From contig CAVSQM010000004.1 of assembly GCA_963730115.1 (NCBI GenBank), positions 868,001-932,000 of the forward strand: 64,000 bases of DNA, in the 5' to 3' direction. A program made the position numbers and the translations under genes. Of the stretch, positions 37,955 through 46,748 are shown one piece after another (positions within the stretch are counted from its first letter, which is position 1; the number at the start of each line of letters is the position of its first letter). The stretch is from DASQFQ01 sp963730115. GTDB lineage: Bacteria; Actinomycetota; Thermoleophilia; Solirubrobacterales; Solirubrobacteraceae. The notes below the pieces were generated by a model. It saw only the letters and a list, made by a program, of their open reading frames with translations. It did no database searches and was not told the DNA's origin.

Positions 37955-39169
37955 TCAGATCTGCCAGGCGCCGTCGCGGAGCACGGGCACGCGCTCGCCG
38001 CCGGCCGTGATGCCGGTGACCTGGAGGTCGTTCGACCCGATCATGAAGTCGATGTGGATCTCCGACGCGTTGACCTCGCCGCCGCCCCCGTTGGCGCCGG
38101 CGAGCAGGAACGGGAAGCCCTGGCCGAGCGCGATGTGGCTGGCCGCGTTCTCGTCGAGCAGCGTGTCGTAGAAGACGGTGTCGAGCTGGCCGATCCGCCC
38201 CTCGCGGTCGACGAGCGCGATCTCGCCCAGCCGCGCCGCGCCCTCGTCGCGGGCACAGATCGTGCGCATCGTCTCGGCCGCCGAGTCGGCGTCGATCTGC
38301 ACCGCGCGGCCGCCCTCGAAGCGCACCTTGAGGTTGCGCACGACCGTGCCGTCCATCAGCACGAGCGGCTTGGTCGAGGCGACCGTGCCGTCGACCCGCG
38401 CCGGGTCGGGCGAGGTGAACACTTCCTCGGTCGGGATGTTGGGCATGTGCTCGAGCCCGTCGGCGCGCTCGAAGCGCGCCGCCGCCCAGCGCGCGCCCGG
38501 CAGCAGGCCGATGGTCACGTCGGTGCCCGGGCCCTCGTAGTGGAGCGCGTCGAAGCTGCGCTGGGTCAGCCGCTCGGCGGTGGCGACGAGGAAGTCCGCG
38601 CGCTCGCGCCACGCGGCCACGGGGTCGTCCTCGTCGAGCCGGCAGACGTGCATGAGGTGCCCCTCGAGCCGCGCGAGCGCCTCGTCGGCGGGCAGGTCCG
38701 GGAACACGAGCTTCGCCCACGCGGGCGTCGGGCAGGGCGCGATCGTCCAGTTGGTCGTGCGGTCGTTGACGACCTTGCCGGCCTCCTTGAGCGCCGGGAA
38801 GCGGTCGCGCCCCACGCGCGCGGGGTCGAGGTCCTCCATCAGGCCGGGCGCCGTCGGGCCCGAGAGGCCGACGCGCGCGGCTCCGATCTCGCCGAGCGCC
38901 AGCAGGCGCTTGCCGTGCCAGTCGGGGATGAAGTCGAGGTCCTCCTCGCGCGCGTACTCGACGCGGGTGCGCTTGACCCACGGGTCGAACCACTGCACGT
39001 CGACGAACTTGGCGCCGCGCTTGTACGCGGCCTCCGCGATCGCCCGCACCATGTACTCCTTGCCGGGCTCGCAGGAGACGGCGACGACCTGGCCGGGCTG
39101 GACGTTGGCGCCGAACCCGACGATCACGTCGGCGAAGCGGCGGAGCGTTGCGTCATCCATCCGTCGCAC
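37955..39169 (-). CDS. M29-family metalloaminopeptidase
   Basis: 404 residues from GTG 39169 (ATG 39160 also possible). Family M29 motifs: NIPTEEVFTSPDPARVDG near 247-264, DTVFYDTLLDENAASHIALGQG near 332-353 and NASEIHIDFMIG near 370-381, which supply the metal ligands. It is a cytoplasmic enzyme removing N-terminal residues from peptides. The GTG lies one base after the stop of the histidine phosphatase gene, so the two are coupled. Confidence 0.9.
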   Translation of the reverse strand: MRRMDDATLRRFADVIVGFGANVQPGQVVAVSCEPGKEYMVRAIAEAAYKRGAKFVDVQWFDPWVKRTRVEYAREEDLDFIPDWHGKRLLALGEIGAARVGLSGPTAPGLMEDLDPARVGRDRFPALKEAGKVVNDRTTNWTIAPCPTPAWAKLVFPDLPADEALARLEGHLMHVCRLDEDDPVAAWRERADFLVATAERLTQRSFDALHYEGPGTDVTIGLLPGARWAAARFERADGLEHMPNIPTEEVFTSPDPARVDGTVASTKPLVLMDGTVVRNLKVRFEGGRAVQIDADSAAETMRTICARDEGAARLGEIALVDREGRIGQLDTVFYDTLLDENAASHIALGQGFPFLLAGANGGGGEVNASEIHIDFMIGSNDLQVTGITAGGERVPVLRDGAWQI

Positions 39170-39170
39170 A

Positions 39171-39833
39171 TTACGCGAGGTGCGCGCCTTCGTTGAACGA
39201 GCGCAACAGCCACCCGCCGCCGGGCAATACGACGAGCCGGGTGATCGATCCGTTGTCGGAGTGCACGAACGCGAACGGGCGGCTGTCGGTCGCCTGGCGG
39301 CACAGCTCGCCGATCACGCCGCCGTGGACGATCGCCACGACGCGCACGTCGGGCCCGGCGTGGGCGACGATCGCCGCGACGCCGGCGTGCACCCGCTCCG
39401 CGAGCGCCTCCATCGTCTCGGCGCCGGGGATCACGTCCCAGCGCTGCTCGGCCACGGCCTGCAGCGCGACGGGGTCGCCCTCGGCCATGCGGATGCGGAA
39501 CTCGCCGCCCTCCCACTCGCCCAGCGAGACCTCGCGCAGGTCGGGCACGACGACCGGCTCGAGCCCGGTGCGCTCGGCCAGCGGCGCGGCGGTCTCGTGC
39601 GTGCGCCGGAGCGTGGTGACGAACAGCCCGCCGAGGTCCTCGCGCGCGAGGTGCTCGGCGACCAGCGCGGCCTGGGCCACGCCCTCCGGCGACAGCGGCG
39701 GGTCGCCGTGCCCGTCGAGCAGCGGGAACGGCTGGCCGGGCACCGCGGGCGCGGAGGCGCCGTGGCGGACGAAGATGAGCTCGGTGGCGCCGGCGGGGAG
39801 CGCGAACTGGCGCTGGTGGTAGGACTCCGGCAC
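39171..39833 (-). CDS. Histidine phosphatase-superfamily protein
   Basis: 220 residues from GTG 39833. The RHG motif is LIFVRHGASAP near 19-29, with second catalytic His in VAIVHGGVIGE near 167-177 and the ETxxPLAERTG segment in between. It would dephosphorylate small phosphorylated metabolites; the exact substrate cannot be read. First gene of the operon phosphatase-M29-EamA. CAGACT 7 bases before the GTG is a possible -10. Confidence 0.88.
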   Translation of the reverse strand: MPESYHQRQFALPAGATELIFVRHGASAPAVPGQPFPLLDGHGDPPLSPEGVAQAALVAEHLAREDLGGLFVTTLRRTHETAAPLAERTGLEPVVVPDLREVSLGEWEGGEFRIRMAEGDPVALQAVAEQRWDVIPGAETMEALAERVHAGVAAIVAHAGPDVRVVAIVHGGVIGELCRQATDSRPFAFVHSDNGSITRLVVLPGGGWLLRSFNEGAHLA

Positions 39834-39860
39834 GGCGGCGAGTCTGGCACGCTGATCGTG

Positions 39861-41804
39861 GTGAGCGAGGGGCGGGACACTCAGCCACGTGTAGGCCTGG
39901 TCATCGGCTCGCTGCTCGTGGTGATGCTGCTGGCGTCGCTCGACCAGACGATCGTCTCGACCGCGCTCCCCACGATCGTCGGCGAGCTCGGCGGGCTCGA
40001 CCACATCAGCTGGGTCGTCACCTCGTACCTCCTCGCGGTGACGATCGTGACGCCGCTGTACGGCAAGCTCGGCGACCTCTACGGGCGCAAGCTCGTGCTC
40101 CAGGCCGCGCTCGTGATCTTCCTGATCGGCTCGGTGCTGTGCGGCCTCGCGCAGGGGATGACCGAGCTGATCGCGTTCCGCGCCATCCAGGGCCTCGGCG
40201 GCGGCGGGCTGATGGTGAGCGCGCAGGCGGCGGTCGGCGACGTCGTCTCCCCGCGCGAGCGCGGGCGCTACGCGGGGCTCTTCGGCGCCGTGTTCGGCGT
40301 CTCGTCGGTCGCCGGACCGCTGATCGGCGGCTTCTTCACCACGCACCTGAGCTGGCGCTGGATCTTCTACATCAACCTCCCGCTGGGCGTCATCGCGCTC
40401 GCCGCGCTGGCCGTCACGCTGCCGACCGTCAAGGAGCGCGTGCAGCACACGATCGACTACGCGGGCGCGGTGCTGCTGGCGGTGGGGCTGAGCGCGCTCG
40501 TCCTGCTGGCGACGTGGGGCGGCAACCAGTACGACTGGGCCTCGCCCGAGATCCTCGGGCTCGGGGTGATCGCGCTCGCCGGCGTGCTCGCCTTCCTGCG
40601 CGCGGAGTCGCGCGCCGCCGAGCCGATCCTGCCGCTGCCGCTGTTCCGCAACCGTGTCTTCGCGGTCACGAGCGCGATCGGCTTCGTCATCGGCTTCGCG
40701 CTGTTCGGCGCGCTCACCTACCTGCCGCTGTTCCAGCAGGTCGTGCGCGGCTACTCGCCGACCGAGTCCGGCCTGCAGCTGATCCCCGTGATGGCGGGCG
40801 TGCTCATCGGCTCGATCGGCTCGGGCCGGGCGATCACCGCCACCGGCCGCTACAAGGCGTTCCCGATCGCCGGCACCGCGATCGCGGCCGTCGGGATGCT
40901 GCTGCTGAGCCGGCTCGACGCCGGCACGTCGACGCTCTACGCGTTCGCCGCGATGTTCGTGATGGGCCTCGGCCTCGGGCTCGTGATGCAGGTGCTCGTG
41001 CTCGCCGTCCAGAACGCCGTCGCCTACTCGGATCTCGGCGTCGCGACCTCGGGCGCCACGCTGTTCCGCTCGATGGGCGGCTCGCTCGGCACCGCCGCGC
41101 TCGGCGCGGTCTTCACCGCCCGCCTGGCCGACGAGCTCGCCGGCACGCCTGCGGCGAGCGTGAGCGGCGGCGCTGCGAACCCCGAGGCCATCCAGCAGCT
41201 GCCCGCAGCGGTCCGGGACAGCTACACGGGCGCGTTCACCGACTCGCTGTCGACCGTCTTCCTCGTCGCCGCCGCGATCGTGGCGGTCGCCTTCCTCCTC
41301 GCGTGGCTCGTCGAGGAGCGCCCGCTGCGCCAGACGGTGGAGACGGCCGGGGTCGGCGAGGCCTTCGCGACCCCGTCGAGCGGCGACTCGCTGCGCGAGC
41401 TGACCCACGAGCTCGCCCGCCTCGTCGGCCGCCCGCGCGCCCAGGCGTTCATCGAGCGCACGGTCGCCGCCTCCGGCGTCGACCTGGCGCCGGGCCCCGC
41501 GTGGTTGCTCTTCCAGGCCCACCAGGGCGTCGCGCTGCACGACGCCGAGGCGATCGCCGAGGACCGCCCGATCGACGCCTCGTGGGTGCGCGAGCAGGTC
41601 AGCCTGCTCGACGAACGAGGGCTCGTCGCGGAGTACGAGCTCACCGACGACGGCCGGGCCGCCGTCGAGCGCCTGGACGACGCGCGCCGCGAGTCGCTGA
41701 ACGCGCTCGTGGCCGACTGGACACCGGACGACGACCCGCGCCTGAACGACGCGATCGCCCGCCTCGCGCACGAGCTCGCACACGAGACACCGGCTCGCGC
41801 CTGA
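39861..41804 (+). CDS. DHA2-type MFS exporter with C-terminal MarR-like domain
   Basis: 647 residues from GTG 39861 (GTG 39858 adjacent). Fourteen helices, with DQTIVSTALPTIVGEL (motif D1), GKLGDLYGRKLVL (motif A), RAIQGLGGGGLMV (motif C region) and a long loop at 450-480, all as in EmrB/QacA drug:H+ antiporters. After the last helix near 495 an extra 145-residue cytoplasmic part follows, resembling a winged helix: LRELTHELARLVGRPRAQ, WVREQVSLLDERGLVAEYEL, LTDDGRAAVERLDDARRESL. This is the MarR pattern (recognition helix, wing, dimer helix). A fused sensor or regulator role is inference. Confidence 0.85.
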   Translation: MSEGRDTQPRVGLVIGSLLVVMLLASLDQTIVSTALPTIVGELGGLDHISWVVTSYLLAVTIVTPLYGKLGDLYGRKLVLQAALVIFLIGSVLCGLAQGMTELIAFRAIQGLGGGGLMVSAQAAVGDVVSPRERGRYAGLFGAVFGVSSVAGPLIGGFFTTHLSWRWIFYINLPLGVIALAALAVTLPTVKERVQHTIDYAGAVLLAVGLSALVLLATWGGNQYDWASPEILGLGVIALAGVLAFLRAESRAAEPILPLPLFRNRVFAVTSAIGFVIGFALFGALTYLPLFQQVVRGYSPTESGLQLIPVMAGVLIGSIGSGRAITATGRYKAFPIAGTAIAAVGMLLLSRLDAGTSTLYAFAAMFVMGLGLGLVMQVLVLAVQNAVAYSDLGVATSGATLFRSMGGSLGTAALGAVFTARLADELAGTPAASVSGGAANPEAIQQLPAAVRDSYTGAFTDSLSTVFLVAAAIVAVAFLLAWLVEERPLRQTVETAGVGEAFATPSSGDSLRELTHELARLVGRPRAQAFIERTVAASGVDLAPGPAWLLFQAHQGVALHDAEAIAEDRPIDASWVREQVSLLDERGLVAEYELTDDGRAAVERLDDARRESLNALVADWTPDDDPRLNDAIARLAHELAHETPARA

Positions 41805-41832
41805 GCGGTCTTGTGCCCGCGGGGATCGGGTG

Positions 41833-41846
41833 CGAACATACGTTCG
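41833..41846. promoter_or_regulatory. LexA SOS box CGAACATACGTTCG
   Basis: A perfect 14-base palindrome of the actinobacterial/Gram-positive LexA type (GAAC-N4-GTTC). Its last G is the first base of the dinB GTG start. LexA bound here would cover the transcription and translation start. Confidence 0.85.
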
Positions 41847-43036
41847 TGTCGAGCAAGGCCACCATCCTCCACGCGGACCTCGACTCGTTCTACGCGTCGG
41901 TCGAGCAGCGCGACAACCCGGCGCTGCTCGGCAAGCCGGTGATCGTCGGCTTCGGCGTCGTGCTCGCCGCTTCGTACGAGGCGAAGGCGCGCGGCGTGAA
42001 GACGGCGATGGGCGGGCATCGCGCGCTGCGGCTGTGCCCGGACGCGATCGTGGTGCCGGCGCGCATGAAGGCCTACACGGCGGCGAGCCGCGCGGTGTTC
42101 GAGGTGTTCGACGACACCTCGCCGCAGGTCGAGGCGCTCTCGATCGACGAGGCGTTCCTCGACGCGCGCGGGATGGAGCGGATCGCCGGCACCCCGGAGC
42201 AGATCGCGCGCCGGCTCCGGCGCGACGTGCGCGAGCGCGTCGGGCTGCCGATCACGGTCGGGGTCGCGCGCACGAAGTTCCTGGCCAAGGTCGCGAGCGC
42301 CCAGGCCAAGCCGGACGGCCTGCTGGTGGTGCCGCCGGACGGCGAGCTCGCCTTCCTCCACCCGCTGCCGATCGAGGCGCTGTGGGGCGTCGGCCCGGCC
42401 ACCGCCGAGCGGATGCGGCGCGTCGGGATCGAGACCGTCGCGCAGGTCGCCGAGCTCGACGAGACGGCGCTGACCATGCTGTGCGGCAAGGGCGCAGGCC
42501 GCAAGCTGCACGCGCTCGCGCACAACCGCGACCCGCGGCCGGTGACCGTCGGCCGGCGGCGGAGATCGATGGGGACGCAGCGCGCGTTCGGCCGCCGCCA
42601 GCGCTCGTGGACGGAGCTCGACGCGATGCTCGTCGGGCTCGTCGACCGGCTGTCGGGGCGGCTGCGGCGGGCCGAGCGCGTGGCGCGCACGGCGACGCTG
42701 CGGATGCGCCACCTCGACTGGGGGCGCTCGACCCGCTCGCACACCCTGCCCGAGCCGACGGCGAGGACGATGACGCTCCTCTCGGCCTTCCGCGACCTGC
42801 TGTTCGACGCGCGGCCGCTGATCGAGCGCCGCGGCCTCACGCTGCTCGGGATCACGCTCTCCAACCTCGCCGACGCGAACGCGATTCAGCTGGTGCTGCC
42901 GCTCGAGTACCGGCAGGCGAACGCGCTCGACGCCGCGCTCGACGACGTCCGCGACCGCTACGGGTCGGACGCAATCAAGCGCGCTGTGCTCGTCGGGCGG
43001 GAAACTGGTCTCGAAGTTCCGCTGCTGCCCGACTAA
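41846..43036 (+). CDS. dinB: DNA polymerase IV (Y family)
   Basis: 396 residues from GTG 41846. Y-family landmarks: ILHADLDSFYASVEQRDNP (first catalytic Asp, 6-24), SYEAKARGVKTAMGG (steric gate and incoming-nucleotide contacts), SIDEAFLD (catalytic Asp-Glu near 98), ITVGVARTKFLAKVAS, then ALWGVGPATAERM (HhH) and the little-finger domain. No C-terminal clamp-binding QLxLF is obvious, although QLVLPL near 352-357 is a candidate. The enzyme performs error-prone or lesion-bypass synthesis. Control by the SOS box that abuts its start is highly likely. Confidence 0.93.
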   Translation: MSSKATILHADLDSFYASVEQRDNPALLGKPVIVGFGVVLAASYEAKARGVKTAMGGHRALRLCPDAIVVPARMKAYTAASRAVFEVFDDTSPQVEALSIDEAFLDARGMERIAGTPEQIARRLRRDVRERVGLPITVGVARTKFLAKVASAQAKPDGLLVVPPDGELAFLHPLPIEALWGVGPATAERMRRVGIETVAQVAELDETALTMLCGKGAGRKLHALAHNRDPRPVTVGRRRRSMGTQRAFGRRQRSWTELDAMLVGLVDRLSGRLRRAERVARTATLRMRHLDWGRSTRSHTLPEPTARTMTLLSAFRDLLFDARPLIERRGLTLLGITLSNLADANAIQLVLPLEYRQANALDAALDDVRDRYGSDAIKRAVLVGRETGLEVPLLPD

Positions 43037-43101
43037 TTGAGGACAGAAACTGACCGCAATGGTCCTTAGGGTGAGCCCACCCCCCAACCGAAGGAGCATC
43101 G

Positions 43102-43980
43102 ATGCCCGACCGCGACGGCTACATCCCCGGAGTGCCCTGCTGGATCGACACGAACCAGCCCGATCCTGACGCCGCTGCCGAGTTCTACGGCGGCCTGTTC
43201 GGCTGGGAGCTCGAGGACACCATGCCGGAGGGCGCGTCCGGCAAGTACTTCATGGGCCGGATCCGCGGCCGCGATGCCGCCGCCATCGGCTCGATCCCCG
43301 AGGGCGCGCCGCCGGCCGCCATGTGGAACACCTACATCCAGGTCGAGAGCGCGGACGACACCGCGGCCAAGGTGAAGGCGGCCGGCGGCAGCGTCATCAC
43401 CGAGCCGTTCGACATCTTCGACGCCGGCCGGATGGCGGTCCTCGCCGACCCGCAGGGCGCCGTGTTCTGCGTCTGGCAGCCAGGCCGGCATCCCGGCTCG
43501 CAGGTCGTCAACGAGCACGGGGCGATCAACTTCAACGACCTCAACACCAACGACATCGAGGGCGCGACGGCGTTCTACGGCGAGGTGTTCGGCTGGGGCA
43601 CGCTCTCGATGGGCGCCTCCGGCCTGTTCACGCTGGCCGCATACGGCGACCACCTCGAGGAGAGCGACCCGGGCATCAAGCAGCGGATGAAGGACCAGGG
43701 CGCGCCCGACGGCTTCGTCGACGTCGTGGCCAGCCTCAACCCGGTGCAGGGCGACGCCCCGCCGCACTGGGGCATCACCTTCGGGGTCGACGAGGCCGAC
43801 GCGGTCGCCAAGAAGGCGGAGGAGCTCGGCGGCACGGTGGTGGCGCCGCCGTTCGACGCGCCGTGGGTCCGGCTGACGGTGATCCGCGACCCGGGGGGCG
43901 CGATCTTCACCGCCGGCCAGTTCGTGCCCGAGAACGCCGAGATGGACGCGCCGGCCGACGCCGGCGTCACGGGGTCATAA
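43102..43980 (+). CDS. Two-domain VOC (glyoxalase-fold) protein
   Basis: 292 residues formed by two VOC modules (about 10-130 and 140-275). The first reads GVPCWIDTNQPDPDAAAEFYGGLFGWEL and ADPQGAVFCVWQ; the second NFNDLNTNDIEGATAFYGEVFGW and RDPGGAIFTAGQF. This tandem pattern is common in actinobacterial dioxygenase-like or resistance-like proteins of unknown substrate. AAGGAG lies 6 bases before the ATG, a normal Shine-Dalgarno. The end overlaps the convergent TetR gene by 14 bases. Confidence 0.87.
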   Translation: MPDRDGYIPGVPCWIDTNQPDPDAAAEFYGGLFGWELEDTMPEGASGKYFMGRIRGRDAAAIGSIPEGAPPAAMWNTYIQVESADDTAAKVKAAGGSVITEPFDIFDAGRMAVLADPQGAVFCVWQPGRHPGSQVVNEHGAINFNDLNTNDIEGATAFYGEVFGWGTLSMGASGLFTLAAYGDHLEESDPGIKQRMKDQGAPDGFVDVVASLNPVQGDAPPHWGITFGVDEADAVAKKAEELGGTVVAPPFDAPWVRLTVIRDPGGAIFTAGQFVPENAEMDAPADAGVTGS

Positions 43981-44584
43981 GGGCACGTTCTGCGGTCTCG
44001 GTCAGCCGCTCGACGACGGCGTCGAGCGGCAGGCCGCGGCCGGTGTAGAGCTGGTCGAAGGCCTCGAAGCTGGTGATCAGCCAGAGGACGTCGTTGGCCT
44101 CCTCGACGCCGATGCCGGCCTGCAGGTAGCCCTGGTCGTGCAGCTGGTTGGCGAGCCGCGCCATGGCGGCGGCGCGCTCCTGCTCGCGGCGCGCGACGGT
44201 GCCGCCGACCGCCTCCTCGTCGAGCTTCGCCATCGAATGCAGCGCGCGCCAGACGTCGCGCTCGCCGGCGAGCATCGCGCACGCGACGCGGAGGCCGCCG
44301 CGCAGCGCCTCGCGGCCGTCGTCGTGGTGCGAGGCCTCGACGAGCATCCGGTAGCCGAGGCGCTCGCCCAGGTCCTGCGCGACGGCGTCGAAGAGCCCGG
44401 CGCGCGAGCCGAAGATCGCGTACACGGTCGAGCGCGCGACGCCGGCCATCTCGGCGATCCGCTCGACGGAGACCGGCTCCGACGGCGCCTTGCGGAGGCG
44501 CTCGACGACGGCGTCGAGGATCCGGCGCCGCGTCTTCTCGGCCTCCTCGGCGCGCGCCCGCTGCTCGTAGCGGCGCGTGGACAT
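43967..44584 (-). CDS. TetR-family regulator
   Basis: 205 residues. N-terminal HTH: TRRRILDAVVERLRKA then SVERIAEMAGVARSTVYAIFGSRAGLFDAV, the typical TetR pattern. The C-terminal ligand domain shows no known signature. It is divergent from the FAD monooxygenase gene, its probable target. ATG 44584 is preceded at 6 bases by TAGGAT (44591-44596) and lacks a Shine-Dalgarno site. Confidence 0.88.
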   Translation of the reverse strand: MSTRRYEQRARAEEAEKTRRRILDAVVERLRKAPSEPVSVERIAEMAGVARSTVYAIFGSRAGLFDAVAQDLGERLGYRMLVEASHHDDGREALRGGLRVACAMLAGERDVWRALHSMAKLDEEAVGGTVARREQERAAAMARLANQLHDQGYLQAGIGVEEANDVLWLITSFEAFDQLYTGRGLPLDAVVERLTETAERALMTP

Positions 44585-44590
44585 GACGGC

Positions 44591-44647
44591 ATCCTAGCCA
44601 TTTGACTGGACAAGTCGTCCGACAGAATGTACCGTCATGTTTCATGA
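44591..44647. promoter_or_regulatory. Divergent TetR/monooxygenase control region
   Basis: TAGGAT (minus, 44596-44591) serves the TetR gene. TACCGT (plus, 44630-44635) ends 8 bases before ATG 44644. TCATG-TTT-CATGA (44635-44647) is a palindrome over the monooxygenase start codon. GGAC-N5-GTCC (44608-44620) and the repeated word GTCCGACA (44617-44624 and 44655-44662) lie near it. Any of these could be the TetR site. Confidence 0.5.
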
Positions 44648-46029
44648 GACATCGTGTCCGACAAAATCACACCGCCCCGGCGGCCGGCGGCAGGCCGGTG
44701 CAGGAGGTGCCCGTCCTCGTCGTCGGGGCCGGCCCCGCGGGCCTGACCGCCGCCATCACGCTCGCCCGCGCGGGGATCGAGACGCTGGTGGTCGAGCGCC
44801 GCGCCACGGCCTCGTCGATGCCGCGTGCCACCGGCGTGAGCACCGCGACGATGGAGCTGCTGCGCTCCTGGGGCCTCGAGGAGGCCGCCCTCGCCGGCGC
44901 CATGGACGTCGAGTGGCGGGCGCTGGCGACGCCGACGCTGGCCGACGCCGCCTCGGGCACGCCGATCGAGGTCGGCTTCCCGACGCGCGAGCAGAGCGTG
45001 GTCGTGAGCCCGACCGGCCCCGCCTGCATCCCCCAGGACGAGCTCGAGCGGGTGATGCAGGAGCACCTCGCGTCGCTGCCCGCGGCGCGGCTCGAGCGCG
45101 GGACCGAGGTGATCGCCGTCGACAGCCGCGACGACGGCGTGGAGGTCAGCGTGCGCGACGCCGATGGCATCCGCACGATCCGGGCGCGCTACCTCGTCGC
45201 CGCGGACGGGATCCGCAGCACCGTGCGGGCCGCGCTCGGGATCGGCACCGAGGGCCCGGGCCTCGTCGGCAGCAGCCTGGGGATCCTCTTCCGCGCGCCG
45301 GTGTGGGACGTGGTCGGCGAGCACCGGCACGTCATCTACTTCGTCGGCGACGAAGGGATGAAGGCCGCCCTCCCCGTGGGCCTGCCCGACCGCTGGGTGA
45401 TCGGCCTGGGCGACCTCGAGCCCGCGGACGTCGTGGAGGAGGTCCGGCGCATCGTCGGCGTGCCGGGGCTCGCGCCCGAGATCGAGAGGGTGTTCACGGT
45501 CGAGTACGGGGTCGAGCTCGCCGAGCGCTACCGCGAGCGCAGCGCGTTCCTCGTCGGCGACGCCGCGCACCGGCTGAGCCCGCGCGGAGCCACCGGGATG
45601 AACACCGCGATCCGCGACGGCTACGACCTCGGCTGGAAGCTCGCCTGGGTGCTGCAGGGCTGGGCGGGCGAGGAGCTGCTCGACAGCTACGAGGCCGAGC
45701 GCCGGCCGGTGGCCGAGCACAACGGCGTCCGCGGCGCCGACCCGAACGGCTCCGTCCGGGGCGTCGACGAGGAGCTGCGCGTCGACCTCGGCGGCCGCAT
45801 CACCCACGCCTGGCTGCCGGGCGAGGCCAAGCGCGTCTCCACGCTCGACCTGCTCGGCGAGGGCCTCACCCTGTTCACCGGCCCACACGAGCCGACGTCG
45901 TGGACGGCGCGCCGCGGCACGCCGCCGGTCACCGTCCGCCGCCTCGACGCCATCACGGCGCGGGCGCTCGGCATCCTCGGCAACGCCTCGCTGCTGGTCC
46001 GCCCGGACGGCGTACCGGCGACGGCCTAG
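44644..46029 (+). CDS. Group A FAD-dependent monooxygenase (PHBH fold)
   Basis: 461 residues from ATG 44644. FAD dinucleotide motif VLVVGAGPAGLTAAITLARAG (about 21-41), the DG fingerprint YLVAADGIRSTVRAALG, and FLVGDAAHRLSPRGATGMN near 305 for the second FAD contact. It hydroxylates or oxidises aromatic or polyketide substrates with NAD(P)H and oxygen. The C-terminal thioredoxin-like domain stops early, ending LLVRPDGVPATA, about 30-60 residues short of many relatives. Its regulator TetR is divergent. Confidence 0.88.
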   Translation: MRHRVRQNHTAPAAGGRPVQEVPVLVVGAGPAGLTAAITLARAGIETLVVERRATASSMPRATGVSTATMELLRSWGLEEAALAGAMDVEWRALATPTLADAASGTPIEVGFPTREQSVVVSPTGPACIPQDELERVMQEHLASLPAARLERGTEVIAVDSRDDGVEVSVRDADGIRTIRARYLVAADGIRSTVRAALGIGTEGPGLVGSSLGILFRAPVWDVVGEHRHVIYFVGDEGMKAALPVGLPDRWVIGLGDLEPADVVEEVRRIVGVPGLAPEIERVFTVEYGVELAERYRERSAFLVGDAAHRLSPRGATGMNTAIRDGYDLGWKLAWVLQGWAGEELLDSYEAERRPVAEHNGVRGADPNGSVRGVDEELRVDLGGRITHAWLPGEAKRVSTLDLLGEGLTLFTGPHEPTSWTARRGTPPVTVRRLDAITARALGILGNASLLVRPDGVPATA

Positions 46030-46748
46030 GGCGCCAGGAAGTCGACGACGAGGCGATTGCAGAGCTCGGGCTTCTCGGCGAACAGGCCGTGGCCCGTGCC
46101 GGGCACGACCGCGAGCTGCGCGTCCGGCAGGCCGTCGCGCAGCGCGACCGTGTGCTGCATCGGGATCTCCCAGTCGCCGTCGCCGACCATGACGAGCGCG
46201 CGGCCCGGGTAGCGGGCGAGGTCGGCCGCGGTCAGCGTCGGCTCCTCGCGGTGCATGCGGTCGAGCTTGGCGACGACGGCGTCGAAGCGCTCGGGGTCGG
46301 GCACGACCTCGGCCCGGTAGCCGCGGAAGAACTCGCGCAGCTCGTCGTCCATGTCGATCGCGCCCGGCGCCCAGCCCTCGTGGTGGAAGACGCCGGCGCC
46401 GAGCACGAGCGCGGGCACGAGGTCGGGGCGCTCGAGCGCGGCCAGCAGCGCGACCGGCGTGCCGTCGCTGTGGCCGAGCAGCGCGGCCGGCCCGCCGACG
46501 ACCTGCTCGAGGAACGCGATCGTGTCGTCGGCCATGCCCGCATAGCTGATCGGGCCGTCCACGTCGGGCGTGCGGCCGTGGCCGCGGCGGTCGGGGCGGT
46601 AGACGCGGAAGCGCTCGGCGAGCCCGGGCACGTTGCCGTCGAACGCGCGCGCGTCGGCCAGCCCTGGGTGCAGGAGCACGAGCGGCGGGCCGGCGCCGTC
46701 GTCCTCGTAGGAGGTGCGCACGCTGCCGAGCTGGACGTAGCCGCTCAT
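46026..46748 (-). CDS. Alpha/beta-hydrolase
   Basis: 240 residues from ATG 46748. Oxyanion turn LVLLHPGLADARAF, nucleophile elbow LLGHSDGTPVAL (G-H-S-D-G) near residue 89, acid in GDGDWEIP and catalytic His in PGTGHGLFAEKP near 222. The substrate is unknown; this subfamily includes lactonases, esterases and haloperoxidase-like hydrolases. Its ATG overlaps the stop of the AraC regulator gene (ATGA), so both are coupled, and the C-terminus abuts the convergent monooxygenase stop. Confidence 0.88.
   Translation of the reverse strand: MSGYVQLGSVRTSYEDDGAGPPLVLLHPGLADARAFDGNVPGLAERFRVYRPDRRGHGRTPDVDGPISYAGMADDTIAFLEQVVGGPAALLGHSDGTPVALLAALERPDLVPALVLGAGVFHHEGWAPGAIDMDDELREFFRGYRAEVVPDPERFDAVVAKLDRMHREEPTLTAADLARYPGRALVMVGDGDWEIPMQHTVALRDGLPDAQLAVVPGTGHGLFAEKPELCNRLVVDFLAP

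Noticed and set aside
43037..43101. GACC-N5-GGTC repeat before the VOC gene as an operator
   Set aside because: Arms of four bases are too short to support a claim; the gene has an ordinary Shine-Dalgarno site.
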